Shown here in pieces: positions 19,701 to 27,913 of a stretch of 64,000 bases of DNA. The position numbers and the translations under genes were made by a program. The stretch's first letter is position 1. Every line of letters starts with the position of its first letter. A model generated the notes under the pieces. The model saw nothing but the letters and a program-made list of their open reading frames with translations, made no database searches and was not told where the DNA came from. The stretch is from assembly GCA_937942435.1 (NCBI GenBank), contig CALDEM010000006.1, forward strand, positions 62,001 to 126,000, given 5' to 3'. This stretch comes from an uncultured Saprospiraceae bacterium. GTDB lineage: Bacteria; Bacteroidota; Bacteroidia; Chitinophagales; Saprospiraceae.

Positions 19701-21222
19701 TACTCTCATTGGTCATCTCTCCAACCTTATAGAGCTCATCACCATTGATAGTATAAGTATACTCATAAGCTACACCGAGTACTTGATTAGATCTCAATCT
19801 TTGATTCAAAGAGATATATCCTAACTCAGGGTGAAATGTGTATTCATTTCGCGTAAGCTTACGCATGTTATGTTGCTCAAAGTCTCTTGTCTGATTGAGA
19901 CCATATGCTCCAAGCAATCTAGTTCTGTTGACATCGATTCTTCTGGTCACATCATCATTTACCAATGCTCCGAACAACTCACTGTTGCGGTTATCTGGTA
20001 GGATGTTGCCGTCTATGTCTGCGTTTTGAGATCTGACCAATGTTGGTTGCCATCTTGTCTCTGGATCAGAAAAATTAGCAGTATTAGATTCTCCAAGATA
20101 TTCTAACGCTGTTACCTTGGTAGCATTGGTATCATCATTACGTTGATCATTGGTCACCCATACTTCGATATCAGTTATCTTAACTAATGACCTAACTTGA
20201 GGTATATTCTGAAGAGCGCGCTCATAGTTTTCCCTAAAATAATGAGCTATGAAGAAGTGGCGATTTTCGTCATACTGATCCGGAAAAATCTCAAAGTCTT
20301 GTATCAGCTTTCCATTCTCAAGTGTGATGGACTCTTTCTCGGATCTAGATTGCGATGCCACAGCAGTAAGCCAAAACTTACCAAACTGTAACTGTGTCTT
20401 TAACCCAAACAGATTCTGCTGACCTTGAATCAGTTGTCCTGGCAATTCAAAATTGATATTACCTGCTTCTATAGACTTTATGATATCATCTTCGTCAAAC
20501 ACATCACTGCCATATGCAAGATTCAGCTTGTTATCAAAATCAAAAGTGGCCTGTGTGTTATAATTAAAACCGAGATCTAGCTTATCTCCGATCTTTGCTT
20601 CGACACCCATGTTGATGTCCATATCAAAGATGGGCACGTTAAGCTGCGTCTGTGTACGTTCAGTAAGGTTTGGGTTTCCATTATCCGTATAGTCAAACCC
20701 AAGAGAGAGATCTATATTACCTGTAGGCTTGATCTCTATCCCTGTACCACCAAATAATCGATCTACAAGCAGTGCTTCAACATCAATCTCTGACATAGGA
20801 TCGAGCTGTAGACCAGCAGTGAAGTCCTTTGATTCAATCCCAGAAAGCTTTCTAAAGTATTCTGCCTGTTGCTTCTTCTGCTGCCAATCCAAGTATTCTG
20901 ACATAGTCAGATATGTAGGAGTACGATAGTACTCATCACCAATCTTTTCTAAAACAACATATTGGCCTGTTTCAAAGTCATACTCTACTTTTTGATCTAT
21001 AATAGAAGGTAGTATGTCAAAAGGATTGTAGTAATCATCAGTGATGAAGTCGCCATATCGATCTTTAATTGGTATGGTATCGACCGTTATAGCCTCATAT
21101 GTCTCTACTGGTGTCCATGGAGTCGCAGGTCCCACACCGTCATATGAGAGAAGCTGAAGTGCACCCATCATCCCTATCAATAGAAACATGGTCTTGATTA
21201 TGCCAATCTTACTGTTCATCAT
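13726..21222 (-). CDS. sprA: SprA, type IX secretion system outer-membrane translocon
   Basis: At 2,498 residues this is a full-length SprA/SOV protein, the giant 36-strand beta-barrel through which type IX secretion exports proteins across the outer membrane; in gliding species it also delivers adhesins. It has a signal peptide (IIKTMFLLIGMMGALQLLS), the SprA N-terminal pattern (KQQAEYFRKLSGIES), repeated barrel segments with FGLRGEMRFNENFTVGATFM, and a terminal strand ending in GGLRARFILD. A highly basic-acidic loop (NRRSARRRSTRDGEEEKKQG, near residue 1970, about 15250-15310) stands out from the rest. ruvA lies immediately upstream on the same strand, a linkage common in Bacteroidota. Other T9SS genes are not in this window. 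Confidence 0.97.
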   Translation of the reverse strand: MMNSKIGIIKTMFLLIGMMGALQLLSYDGVGPATPWTPVETYEAITVDTIPIKDRYGDFITDDYYNPFDILPSIIDQKVEYDFETGQYVVLEKIGDEYYRTPTYLTMSEYLDWQQKKQQAEYFRKLSGIESKDFTAGLQLDPMSEIDVEALLVDRLFGGTGIEIKPTGNIDLSLGFDYTDNGNPNLTERTQTQLNVPIFDMDINMGVEAKIGDKLDLGFNYNTQATFDFDNKLNLAYGSDVFDEDDIIKSIEAGNINFELPGQLIQGQQNLFGLKTQLQFGKFWLTAVASQSRSEKESITLENGKLIQDFEIFPDQYDENRHFFIAHYFRENYERALQNIPQVRSLVKITDIEVWVTNDQRNDDTNATKVTALEYLGESNTANFSDPETRWQPTLVRSQNADIDGNILPDNRNSELFGALVNDDVTRRIDVNRTRLLGAYGLNQTRDFEQHNMRKLTRNEYTFHPELGYISLNQRLRSNQVLGVAYEYTYTINGDELYKVGEMTNESNQGGVSDQDEIEPENVVYVKMLKSINQTPGIPSWDLMMKNVYPLNTSQLTQEDFQLDIFFEDNTNNTLIRYIPEPGLREVPLLELFQLDRLNVYGDPQQDGIFDFIPGVTVNNQTGSVIFPVLEPFGNSLRDLFERSGQSSSEELFQTYGYPELYENTITQARQNPERNRFIIKGRVKSNTSSEISLGSFNIPQGSVTVRAGSQILIEGIDYDIDYGIGRIKILNESYLQQGVPINVSFEDQGLFNLQQKTMFGLRGEMRFNENFTVGATFMRLFERPFTQKVNIGEDPINNRMFGMDLNFTTDAPGVTKFIDRLPLISTDAPSTFSVSAEVAALKPGNSRAINAPDSDQGVVSLDDFEGANSGIPLGSRTNVWTLASPPATERTDDSDLANSILSGVDRALINWYVVEDRSLPNTEARQSNPYTRRFDQRELFNIELDQSQIPDLRTFDISFRPTERGPYNYDTPEGLDRMIDRLNRPSAGVSYSEEEDRLVLNDPRSRWGGLMRYLPNNDFEASNYEYIEFWMLNPFMETEDLEHPIGEAGRISFQLGNVSEDILRDNLQFFENAIATGTDVVPTKSTAWGTVPLSVPNVQGFDIENQEAQDLGFDGLTNEQERNKHREYVDLIESTFGIRMPDDVANDDYVAWLDERFDNDFPVLDRFKDFNNPQGNAPTRSVRVGLGNPIPEAEDLNQNRSLETNEAYYEYTITLENSNGEIRRETDDFITDERLTTNPTTGETERWYRFQIPIAPTAETTRVGDIEGFRSIQFLRMIVSGFQTQKTFRLAEYELVRNQWRRLELEESCAQDGSNVEFIVNEVGIQESGRKQPFRYVLPVGIKQERIFSTFSSVLQDENSLSLSTTNIPDSCEMMISRLTRLDMRQFERMQMFVHAEEDNNSSLNDGDLSVFVRIGKDFLNNYYEYEIPLTFSDSTEANALIFPDESFVDLEAYSNEVWRRENFIDFPLELLTDVKRARNNSNASLTEVYTMPGINPENTAANVSIKGNPTLGLIKSMVIGVRNTGQSGQESVSAEVWVNELRLQGLNNRGGVAALARAELQMGDFGNLTTSFNYNSIGWGQIDEQLQQRSLEATTEWDVATNLELGKLFPDKWGLRVPFYYQHANTTSTPEYDPLELDLTKDQLLENPNLDENQRTNIIERQKDITTISTFNFTNVRKERTGEGKPKPWDLSNLTASYSFSRTKHSDEIIKQEVTDDQRGELVYSYNAQAKPIQPFKKIDIKPLRFIKEFNFNPIPNSFLFNTQIQRYKSSRQFRLPDPSEGFEYVFDDQRFNWNRNYSLSWDLAKSLKLNFDASATAVVDELKQVGVASSADLRRYQDVFGNEFEQREDGSFVDESYTDRINNNPGFANDYLRDNINSLGRLKNYTQGVSVSYNLPLRYFPGLDWITAQAQYNGDYSWNAASLTSFDDNGLTLGNIIQNSQRRTLRGTLDFEKLYEKIGYFKQLEGKNRRSARRRSTRDGEEEKKQGSTRNASTIEKILLRPLLSIRELKFNYSEDLSTTIPGYTQVPKFFGLTGSDPGVGFVLGTQPELGAFLDERKDRIITKSVFQNQQVVQENSQTYEADIEIEPWKGFSIDVDFGKRYTQNHSEYFVYTPNVDGADTTFAYNRLTERDFGGYEITFMSLNTLFDGDVDGLFRRFDENRRVISQRLPNSTSGAHVSDLGYQSGYGRQHVDVLIPAFIAAYTNQDPFTVNLDQREQVRKRGYIPKPNWSLRYNGLSKLPWFKDLFANFSLNHSYKNRLNVNSFQTDLQYDEGNPFRIDPLLSTGNYFARFEVPEIIIDERFEPIIGFDLKTHTDLTMRAEWAKSRNLRLATSLAQLTEARSTSYTVGIGWIFQNVKIGFLTGTNKRNTRTRKNQDPDNPENPEDPSAVDRLEEAVTGGRNAGGVNDEANRLEFTFDMQYRDDVTFIHELGDGKSAEATRGTRTFTMSPLINYDINKNFILSVYFEYSATRPYRSNQFPVTNYNGGLRARFILD

Positions 21223-21388
21223 TAATCTAGATACCTCTATTATGAATGTTGCGGTACTAATACGGTAAAGTATAGGTAGTCAGTATCTGACTGGACAAAT
21301 TCTTTTCGATCATTAGATAGTAGTTTCTTGCTTTACGGTGATAGAGTATGTAACGCACATATTAGGGTAAAGCGTATTTAGATGGGCA

Positions 21389-21970
21389 TTATGTCAGGCC
21401 TTGAAGTCCTTTTTTTACCACCTCTTCTGTACTCATCTCTGGTGTTATAGCCAATTTGTCGAGGACTTTAGATACTTTCTGTCGCTGAAAACCAAGAGCT
21501 ACCAACGCTTCCAACGCTTGCTCCGTAGATGACGAAGGCATTTGTTGGTTAGGTGTAACCATCGCTCCGCCTGCTTTGACCTTATCCTTTAAATCCAAAA
21601 TAACTCTTTTGGCTGTCTTGGGTCCGACGCCTTTTACTTTTTTAAATGCAGCATCATTATCAGAAAGTATGGCTGTTCTGACCTCGATAGGTGTCATAGA
21701 GGAGAGGATGATTCTCGCCGTGTTGGGTCCTATACCAGACACTGATAATAAGAGAATGAACAACTTCTTCTCTTCCTCGGAGTGAAATCCAAATAAGATC
21801 TGAGCATCTTCTTTGACATGTAGATAGGTGTATAGCTTTCCATCTTCGATGGACTCAATCTGGGCATAAGTATTGAGTGATATATGAACATGATAGCCCA
21901 CACCTTGCACGTCGATATATACTTCTGTTGGAGATTTAAATGTATACTGACCTTTGATATATGCGTACAT
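21389..21970 (-). CDS. ruvA: Holliday junction branch migration protein RuvA
   Basis: This 193-residue DNA-binding subunit of the RuvAB motor binds four-way junctions as a tetramer and loads RuvB. The N-terminal OB-fold begins MYAYIKGQYTFKSPTEVYID. The two helix-hairpin-helix motifs are VSGIGPNTARIILSS and VKGVGPKTAKRVILDLKDK. The C-terminal RuvB-interacting helices (about residues 148-193) follow a Ser/Gln-rich linker. Length is typical. The gene is divergent from purD and upstream of sprA (166-bp gap). Confidence 0.97.
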   Translation of the reverse strand: MYAYIKGQYTFKSPTEVYIDVQGVGYHVHISLNTYAQIESIEDGKLYTYLHVKEDAQILFGFHSEEEKKLFILLLSVSGIGPNTARIILSSMTPIEVRTAILSDNDAAFKKVKGVGPKTAKRVILDLKDKVKAGGAMVTPNQQMPSSSTEQALEALVALGFQRQKVSKVLDKLAITPEMSTEEVVKKGLQGLT

Positions 21971-21990
21971 GTTACAAGACTATTAGCGTG

Positions 21991-21998
21991 CAAAAGTA
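21991..21998 (-). promoter_or_regulatory. Candidate -7 promoter element for ruvA
   Basis: Read on the minus strand the octamer is TACTTTTG, an exact TAnnTTTG match, ending 20 bp ahead of the ruvA start. The -33 element is not clear. Confidence 0.38.
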
Positions 21999-22106
21999 AC
22001 ATGACATTTGCTAAGTAGCTAACATGTATCAGAAGATAGGAGCGGCTATGGTATTCTGTCAGTAGATTGGCTTACCTTCGCATCTCAAAGATTACCTGAG
22101 ATATCC

Positions 22107-23372
22107 ATGAATATACTTGTCCTGGGCGGCGGAGGAAGAGAGCATACCTTCGCATGGAAATTAACCCAAAGTCCCTTATGTGAAAATCTACACGTTGCTC
22201 CTGGCAATGCTGGGACTGATAAGATCGCACAAAACGCTGCGCTCGATATCATGGATTTCAAAGAAGTAGAGGCTTATGTTGTCAAGCATAAGATCGACCT
22301 CATGATCGTAGGTCCTGAAGCGCCTTTATGTGCAGGGATTACTGATTATTTTGAAGAACACGTCCCTACACTTATGGTGGTCGGGCCCAAGAAAGATGGA
22401 GCGCAGCTCGAGGGCAGTAAGGCTTTCGCCAAATCCTTCATGAATCAGTATGATATACCAACAGCTGGATATCTTGAGGTCACTTCGGACAATCTTGATG
22501 CGGGTGTAAAATATCTCAAAGATAATCCTGGACCATATGTACTCAAGGCTGATGGTCTTGCAGCTGGCAAAGGTGTTTTGATATTGGAAGACCAAGCAAC
22601 TGCGATAACGGAGCTTAAGGCGATGCTCAGTGGCAAATTTGGAGAAGCCAGCAAGAAAGTAGTTATAGAAGAGTTTTTAGACGGTATAGAGTTTTCAGTA
22701 TTTGTCCTGACAGATGGGCAGTACTACATCCTACTACCAGAGGCTAAAGACTACAAGCGCATAGGAGAAGGAGACACTGGACTCAACACTGGTGGTATGG
22801 GAGCAGTCAGCCCTGTGCCATTTGTTGATCAAGATATGATTGCTAAGGTGAGAGACAGAGTGATCTTGCCTACGTTGAGTGGTCTCCAGGATCGTCAGAT
22901 AGACTACAAGGGATTCATATTCTTTGGATTGATCAGTGTAAACGATGAGCCATATGTCATCGAGTACAACTGTAGGATGGGAGATCCTGAGACAGAAGTT
23001 GTCCTACCAAGAGTCAAGAATGACTTCGCTAAGTTATGTACGGCTCTGTTTGAACAAGACCTTTATGAGATTGGTTTGGATAAAGATCCAAGGACAGCAG
23101 CAACCGTGATGACTGTATCTGCTGGCTATCCAGGCAGCTATGAAAAAGGTAAGAAGATCACTATAGGAGAAGCGGGTACAGCGGAAAGTATTGTATTTCA
23201 TGCAGGAACTAAAGTTGAAGACAATCAAGTTGTAACCAATGGTGGTCGCGTTATAGCGGTAACTTCATTGGATACGGATCATCATAAGGCAATAGCTAAA
23301 TCTATGTTAAGTATAGAAAGTATTGACTTCGAAGGAAAATATTTTAGAGGAGACATAGGTTTTGATCTTTAG
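22107..23372 (+). CDS. purD: Phosphoribosylamine-glycine ligase (GARS)
   Basis: This 421-residue cytosolic ATP-grasp enzyme joins glycine to phosphoribosylamine in the second step of de novo purine synthesis. The N-domain has GGGGREHTFAWKL and APGNAGTDKIAQN. GPEAPLCAGI precedes the ATP-grasp domain, which has KADGLAAGKGV and EEFLDGIEFSVF; the metal-binding EYNCRMGDPE motif is intact. Length is typical. It is the first gene of a plus-strand run, but the 78-bp gap to the PpiC gene leaves open whether they are co-transcribed. TACCTTCG at 22071-22078 is a one-mismatch -7-like sequence. Confidence 0.97.
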   Translation: MNILVLGGGGREHTFAWKLTQSPLCENLHVAPGNAGTDKIAQNAALDIMDFKEVEAYVVKHKIDLMIVGPEAPLCAGITDYFEEHVPTLMVVGPKKDGAQLEGSKAFAKSFMNQYDIPTAGYLEVTSDNLDAGVKYLKDNPGPYVLKADGLAAGKGVLILEDQATAITELKAMLSGKFGEASKKVVIEEFLDGIEFSVFVLTDGQYYILLPEAKDYKRIGEGDTGLNTGGMGAVSPVPFVDQDMIAKVRDRVILPTLSGLQDRQIDYKGFIFFGLISVNDEPYVIEYNCRMGDPETEVVLPRVKNDFAKLCTALFEQDLYEIGLDKDPRTAATVMTVSAGYPGSYEKGKKITIGEAGTAESIVFHAGTKVEDNQVVTNGGRVIAVTSLDTDHHKAIAKSMLSIESIDFEGKYFRGDIGFDL

Positions 23373-23450
23373 CAACTGAATTAACAATTAAGTAAAAGAG
23401 CAATGAACACAGGTGTTCATCATAGTTATAGGGCTTTCAATTATAAGTAC

Positions 23451-25406
23451 ATGAATCAGATTAAGCTGACATTAATCCTTCTTTTGATCGGCACGACCAT
23501 TGTGGCGCAAGACGATGCTCTATTTCATATAGAGAAAGATCCAGTTTCAGTATCTGAGTTTAAGTACATCTATGAGAAAAACAATCGCGATAAGGCAGAC
23601 TATAGTAAGCCTAGTGTAGATGAATATCTCGATCTCTATATCAACTTCAAGCTCAAGGTACATAAGGCTCGTGAGTTAGGTTATCATAAGTCTGAGACAT
23701 ACCAACGAGAGTTACAGGGTTATCGATCCCAATTAGCAGACTCATATATCATCGATAAAGAAGTGATATCTCGTATGGTTGACGAGGTCTACGATAGACA
23801 AAAGCAAGACGTAGAATTAAAGCATATCCTTATATCTGTAGATCGAAAGACTTCTCCTGAACAAGAGGAACAAGCTTACAAGCATGTCTTAAAAGTAAAG
23901 AAAGCGATAGATGATGGTTTGGGTTTCGGTCGTGCAGTACTACAGTATTCTCAGGACCGTAATAGTGCAGCAGAAGGTGGAGATATAGGATTTGTTAATG
24001 CGCCACTACCTGACGGCTATATAGAGATCGAAGATGTAGCTTATGGCTTAGAGGTAGGTGATGTATCAGATCCCATCAGAACGGATCTTGGTTATCACAT
24101 CATCAAAGTGATCAGTAAAAGACCGGCACGAGGGACAATGGAAGCACAACATTTGCTCATAAGAAACAAAAGTGCAAGTGGCATCCGTCTTGCTGGAGCA
24201 AAACCAAAAGCTCAAAAAATCTATGAAAGCATCGCCAAAGGAGAGCGATCATTTGATGAGGCTACGATTATATCATCAGAAGACAAGGACACAAAAGGCA
24301 ACAAGGGCAACCTTGGCTTCTTTACAATTGGTCAGTATGAGCGCAGCTTTGAAGATGCGGCATTTGCATTAGCTAAAGATGGTGATATCTCAGAACCCGT
24401 TGAGACATCTATCGGTTGGCATATTATAAAAAGAGTAAGTAAGCGCCCTTTAGACACAAAAGACATCATAAGAGAGCGATTAAAAAACTCTCCAAAAAAA
24501 GGAGATAGATTTGAAAGAATAAGAGGCGATGTGGTGGACGAAATTAAAAAAGAAGCTTCATTCAAAGAAGATAAAAAACTTCTATCAGAATTTACAAATG
24601 CACTTTCATCCGACTATTATAATTATAACTGGCAGATCCCTGAGATTGAAGATAAGGCCTTAGTAACATTTGGCTCAGACCAACACATGATCAGTGACTT
24701 TATAGGTTTTGTAAAAAAGAATAGTAAAGAGAGAATGCGCGCCAAGGGTCAACTTCCTATAGAGCAATCTGTGCAAAGCATTTATAATTCTTATGTGACA
24801 TCCAAGGCTATCGCATTTGCAGAAAGCAGGTTAGAAGAACGCTATCCTGAGTTTAACAATCTCATGAGAGAGTACAAAGAAGGGATCTTGCTATTTGATA
24901 TAGCTAAGGATATGATCTGGGATAAAGCATCTAAAGACACTGCTGCCATCGCAACTTTTTTCCAATCAAATAGTGATAACTACAAATGGAAAACCCGAGC
25001 TCAACTGACAAAGTACTCCGTAAGAACGACCGAACCAGCTCAAGTAACTACAATGGTTACATATGCAAAGGATAATAGTTCGGAGGATGTATTGGCCTTA
25101 TTTAATAAAGGAAAGGAGCTTTTGATAACCAATGAGGAGACATTAGAAGAGGGCCATAAAAACTTAGAAGGCATACCAATGCAAACAGGCTATGTCTCTA
25201 AGCCTGTATATAATGACAAATTGCAAGTGACGACATTTGTGAAAATTGAAGAAGTAATACCTTCAAGAAATAAGACGCTCAAAGAAGCGAAGGGATACGT
25301 CATATCTGATTATCAAGATCAACTAGACAAAGATTGGATCGAAGAACTGAAAAAAGAATACAAAGTCAAGATCCATAATAAGCAGTTAAAACGACTATAC
25401 AAGTAA
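23451..25406 (+). CDS. Periplasmic peptidyl-prolyl isomerase with two parvulin domains
   Basis: The start at 23451 gives 651 residues and a clean signal peptide (MNQIKLTLILLLIGTTIVAQ); an upstream ATG at 23403 would add 16 non-signal residues. A SurA-like N-terminal helical region precedes two parvulin/rotamase repeats, at about residues 120-225 (VELKHILISVDR, then GGDIGFVNAPLP) and 229-335 (MEAQHLLIRNK, then GNLGFFTIGQYE). About 300 further residues are mostly helical and charged. It is likely a periplasmic chaperone/isomerase for outer-membrane protein folding. It leads a three-gene set of PpiC/SurA-type proteins, with 9 bp to the next gene. Confidence 0.9.
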   Translation: MNQIKLTLILLLIGTTIVAQDDALFHIEKDPVSVSEFKYIYEKNNRDKADYSKPSVDEYLDLYINFKLKVHKARELGYHKSETYQRELQGYRSQLADSYIIDKEVISRMVDEVYDRQKQDVELKHILISVDRKTSPEQEEQAYKHVLKVKKAIDDGLGFGRAVLQYSQDRNSAAEGGDIGFVNAPLPDGYIEIEDVAYGLEVGDVSDPIRTDLGYHIIKVISKRPARGTMEAQHLLIRNKSASGIRLAGAKPKAQKIYESIAKGERSFDEATIISSEDKDTKGNKGNLGFFTIGQYERSFEDAAFALAKDGDISEPVETSIGWHIIKRVSKRPLDTKDIIRERLKNSPKKGDRFERIRGDVVDEIKKEASFKEDKKLLSEFTNALSSDYYNYNWQIPEIEDKALVTFGSDQHMISDFIGFVKKNSKERMRAKGQLPIEQSVQSIYNSYVTSKAIAFAESRLEERYPEFNNLMREYKEGILLFDIAKDMIWDKASKDTAAIATFFQSNSDNYKWKTRAQLTKYSVRTTEPAQVTTMVTYAKDNSSEDVLALFNKGKELLITNEETLEEGHKNLEGIPMQTGYVSKPVYNDKLQVTTFVKIEEVIPSRNKTLKEAKGYVISDYQDQLDKDWIEELKKEYKVKIHNKQLKRLYK

Positions 25407-25415
25407 TAGGCACGT

Positions 25416-26273
25416 ATGACTTTATGCTCAAGCATATGGAATCGTAAAACAGCAGCTTACTTCTTCATAATTACATCACTGTTTATGAGTTGTAAGCAGC
25501 AAGAACATGTACCTGCTGATCAAGGTCGCGTATTAGCTGTAGTCGGAGAACAATCTCTCTATGACTCAGATATAAGTCACCTGATCCATCCTAATACTAA
25601 AAATCAAGACAGTGCCTCCCTCGCCACAGCATTTATAGATCAATGGCTAAGGGATGAGCTCATGACTAGGGAGGCCGCGAAGTACTTTACATCTGACGCT
25701 GAGATAGATCGTCTTGTAGAGGACTACAAAGCCAAGTTATTAAAGTTTAATCTAGAGGAAAAAATCCTTAACGAAAGATATGACACGCTTGTATCCGAGG
25801 ATGAATTAGCTGGTTTTTATGAGCAAATGAAAGAGCAGTTCATACTTAAAGAAAATGTGTATCGATGCTTGTATGTGAAAATGGATAAAGGCACAGCGGG
25901 CTTAAAAGACTTTACTAATAAGTGGAAGAAAGATGATTATGGCCCAATAAAGATTTTTGCTCGTGCCTTCTCAACCGAAAGTCACATGGACACCACTCAG
26001 TGGAAGTCTTGGAGCGAGGTCGATGGATGGTATAACAAGTGGTCGACAAGTCGTATCAATCAACAGATTAAGCAGCGACAAAATGACTCGGAGTATGAAT
26101 ACTTTCTTAAAATTGTGGATTCGGTGGACAAAGGAGACTTTTCTCCGTTAGAGTATATAAGACCTCAGCTTAATCGCATGTTTCTTCATAAGAGAAAACA
26201 AGAGATCATAGAAAACTATAAACAAGAGCTCTACGAAAATGCGCTCAACAATAACATCATAAAAATATCATAG
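25416..26273 (+). CDS. SurA-N-like lipoprotein lacking a parvulin domain
   Basis: This 285-residue lipoprotein has the lipobox SLFMSC near residue 26. The region after it (VVGEQSLYDSDISHLI, then AFIDQWLRDELMTREAAKYF) resembles the N-terminal chaperone helices of SurA/PpiC proteins, but no rotamase motif of the type seen in both neighbours is present. It may be a chaperone-only member of the set. It lies 9 bp after the two-parvulin gene and its TAG stop overlaps the GTG start of the next gene by one base, so the three are almost certainly one operon. Catalytic activity is not expected. Confidence 0.78.
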   Translation: MTLCSSIWNRKTAAYFFIITSLFMSCKQQEHVPADQGRVLAVVGEQSLYDSDISHLIHPNTKNQDSASLATAFIDQWLRDELMTREAAKYFTSDAEIDRLVEDYKAKLLKFNLEEKILNERYDTLVSEDELAGFYEQMKEQFILKENVYRCLYVKMDKGTAGLKDFTNKWKKDDYGPIKIFARAFSTESHMDTTQWKSWSEVDGWYNKWSTSRINQQIKQRQNDSEYEYFLKIVDSVDKGDFSPLEYIRPQLNRMFLHKRKQEIIENYKQELYENALNNNIIKIS

Positions 26274-27622
26274 TGAAGAGATTATTCTATATAGCCATCA
26301 TTGTAAGTCTACACATCACTTGTATGGGACAAGGCATCATACTTGAGAAAGTAGTCGCCCAAGTGGGTAGTGAAGAGATATTTTACTCTGAGGTTCAGGA
26401 GCTCTATGGATATGCAAAAGCGCAAAATCCGGAATATGATGAGAGTTTTCAGTGTCAGATTCTTGATCAACTCATATCCTCCAAGCTATTAGTCGACCAA
26501 GCTAAGATCGATAGTATATTTGTCACTGATGAAGAGCTCAACGCTCAAGTTGATAGAAGGTTAGAGTATATCTTAGGTCAGATGGGCGGAGATGAAGAGA
26601 GATTTTTAGAATACTATGGCAAGACACCTCTCGAACAAAGAGAAGAGATGCGTGAGCCAATGCGAGAGAAGTTAATCCAAGAGCGCATACAAGGTGAACT
26701 CATCCGAGATGTAGACATCACACCCAACGAAGTGATTGCATTTTATGAACAAATACCATCTGATAGCTTGCCATTTTTACCGGCGGAAGTTGAGATAGCT
26801 GAGGTCTCGATAAAGACAATAATAAGCACTGAAGCTAAAGAGGCTGCGCTTACTAAGCTTCAAAAAGTTAGAACACGAATCATAGATGACGGAGAGAGTT
26901 TTGCTGAGTTAGCATCTTTGTTTTCAGATGATCCTGGATCAGCCCGAAACGGTGGCGAACTTGGTTGGGCTAAAAGAGGGTCTTATGTCCCAGAATTTGA
27001 AGCAATGGGATATAGCTTGAAACCTGGTGAAATATCAGAAATTATTGAAACCCAATTTGGTTATCACTTGATGGAGCTGTTGGAAAGAAGAGGTAATAGC
27101 ATCAAGCTCAGACACATACTGGTTAAGCCAGAAATAACTCAAGAGGATATAGACTATACTAAAAGACATCTTGATACTGTAAAGATGAAAATCGCAGAAG
27201 ATAGTCTTGCATTTGAGCTAGCTGTCAAGAGATATGGTGATGACGATTCTCAAAGTTATTCTAATGCTGGAAGATTATTGAATCCAGAGACTGGTGACAC
27301 ATTCTGGGAGACAGGACAGCTTCCTTATCAGATATACTTTGCCATTGAAAGTCTTGAAGAAGGTGGTTTGTCGGAAATAGTTGAGTTAGAAGAGCGCGGA
27401 GAAAAGCTTTTCAAATTGCTCCAACTACAAACCAGAACCAAACCACATAAAGCGAGCTTAGAAACAGATTTTACAAAAATCAAACAATACGCAAAAGAGA
27501 GTAAGAAGAATGTCTACTTTAACAATTGGATGGAGAATAAAATAAAATCAACATTGATTGAAGTTTCTCCTAAGTACAGTACTTGTCCTAATATAACTAA
27601 GTATCAAGACGTCAAGCCTTGA
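26273..27622 (+). CDS. SurA-like peptidyl-prolyl isomerase, two parvulin domains
   Basis: The gene starts with GTG overlapping the preceding stop (TAGTG at 26271-26275), giving a 449-residue protein with a signal peptide (MKRLFYIAIIVSLHITCMGQ). A SurA N-terminal domain (about residues 25-165; ILDQLISSKLLVDQAKIDS) is followed by two parvulin domains, about 175-275 (NGGELGWAKRGSYVPEFE) and 283-390 (IKLRHILVKPEIT). This is the closest match in the window to SurA, the periplasmic chaperone that delivers unfolded beta-barrel proteins to BAM. Together with SprA and the giant TonB-OmpA protein it fits a heavy outer-membrane load. Confidence 0.92.
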   Translation: MKRLFYIAIIVSLHITCMGQGIILEKVVAQVGSEEIFYSEVQELYGYAKAQNPEYDESFQCQILDQLISSKLLVDQAKIDSIFVTDEELNAQVDRRLEYILGQMGGDEERFLEYYGKTPLEQREEMREPMREKLIQERIQGELIRDVDITPNEVIAFYEQIPSDSLPFLPAEVEIAEVSIKTIISTEAKEAALTKLQKVRTRIIDDGESFAELASLFSDDPGSARNGGELGWAKRGSYVPEFEAMGYSLKPGEISEIIETQFGYHLMELLERRGNSIKLRHILVKPEITQEDIDYTKRHLDTVKMKIAEDSLAFELAVKRYGDDDSQSYSNAGRLLNPETGDTFWETGQLPYQIYFAIESLEEGGLSEIVELEERGEKLFKLLQLQTRTKPHKASLETDFTKIKQYAKESKKNVYFNNWMENKIKSTLIEVSPKYSTCPNITKYQDVKP

Positions 27623-27912
27623 CTTCTTTTAGATTGGCTGCTGCAATTATAGTTACAGTTCTAATCATACTTTATTGGTATTTTGATGATAGCCTAAGGC
27701 CAGGTTATTCATCTATACCATCAATATCGATTGACTCAGAAGCCATAAGTGATGATCCTCTCATCACTACTTATATACATAACTCACTGCTCAATGAAAC
27801 TGGGCTCTACGGGTATTGTAATATCAATGGTCCTACCCCTCACCAAAGTACTGACTTGGATAGAGTTTCATTAGACAACATCGGAATTAAGAAAATAACT
27901 ATCAACATATAA
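27619..27912 (+). CDS. Small membrane-anchored protein, unrecognised
   Basis: This is a 97-residue open frame starting with TTG inside the stop of the surA-like gene (TTGA overlap) and ending 1 bp before the SDR start. One hydrophobic segment at about residues 6-23 (LAAAIIVTVLIILYWYF) is followed by a polar, probably periplasmic tail of about 70 residues without recognisable motifs. Absence of an ATG, and absence of a known family, weaken the call. In its favour are the exact operon fit, a good membrane anchor and the lack of any other explanation for the 290 bp between two real genes. No function is proposed. Confidence 0.55.
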   Translation: MTSFRLAAAIIVTVLIILYWYFDDSLRPGYSSIPSISIDSEAISDDPLITTYIHNSLLNETGLYGYCNINGPTPHQSTDLDRVSLDNIGIKKITINI

Positions 27913-27913
27913 C

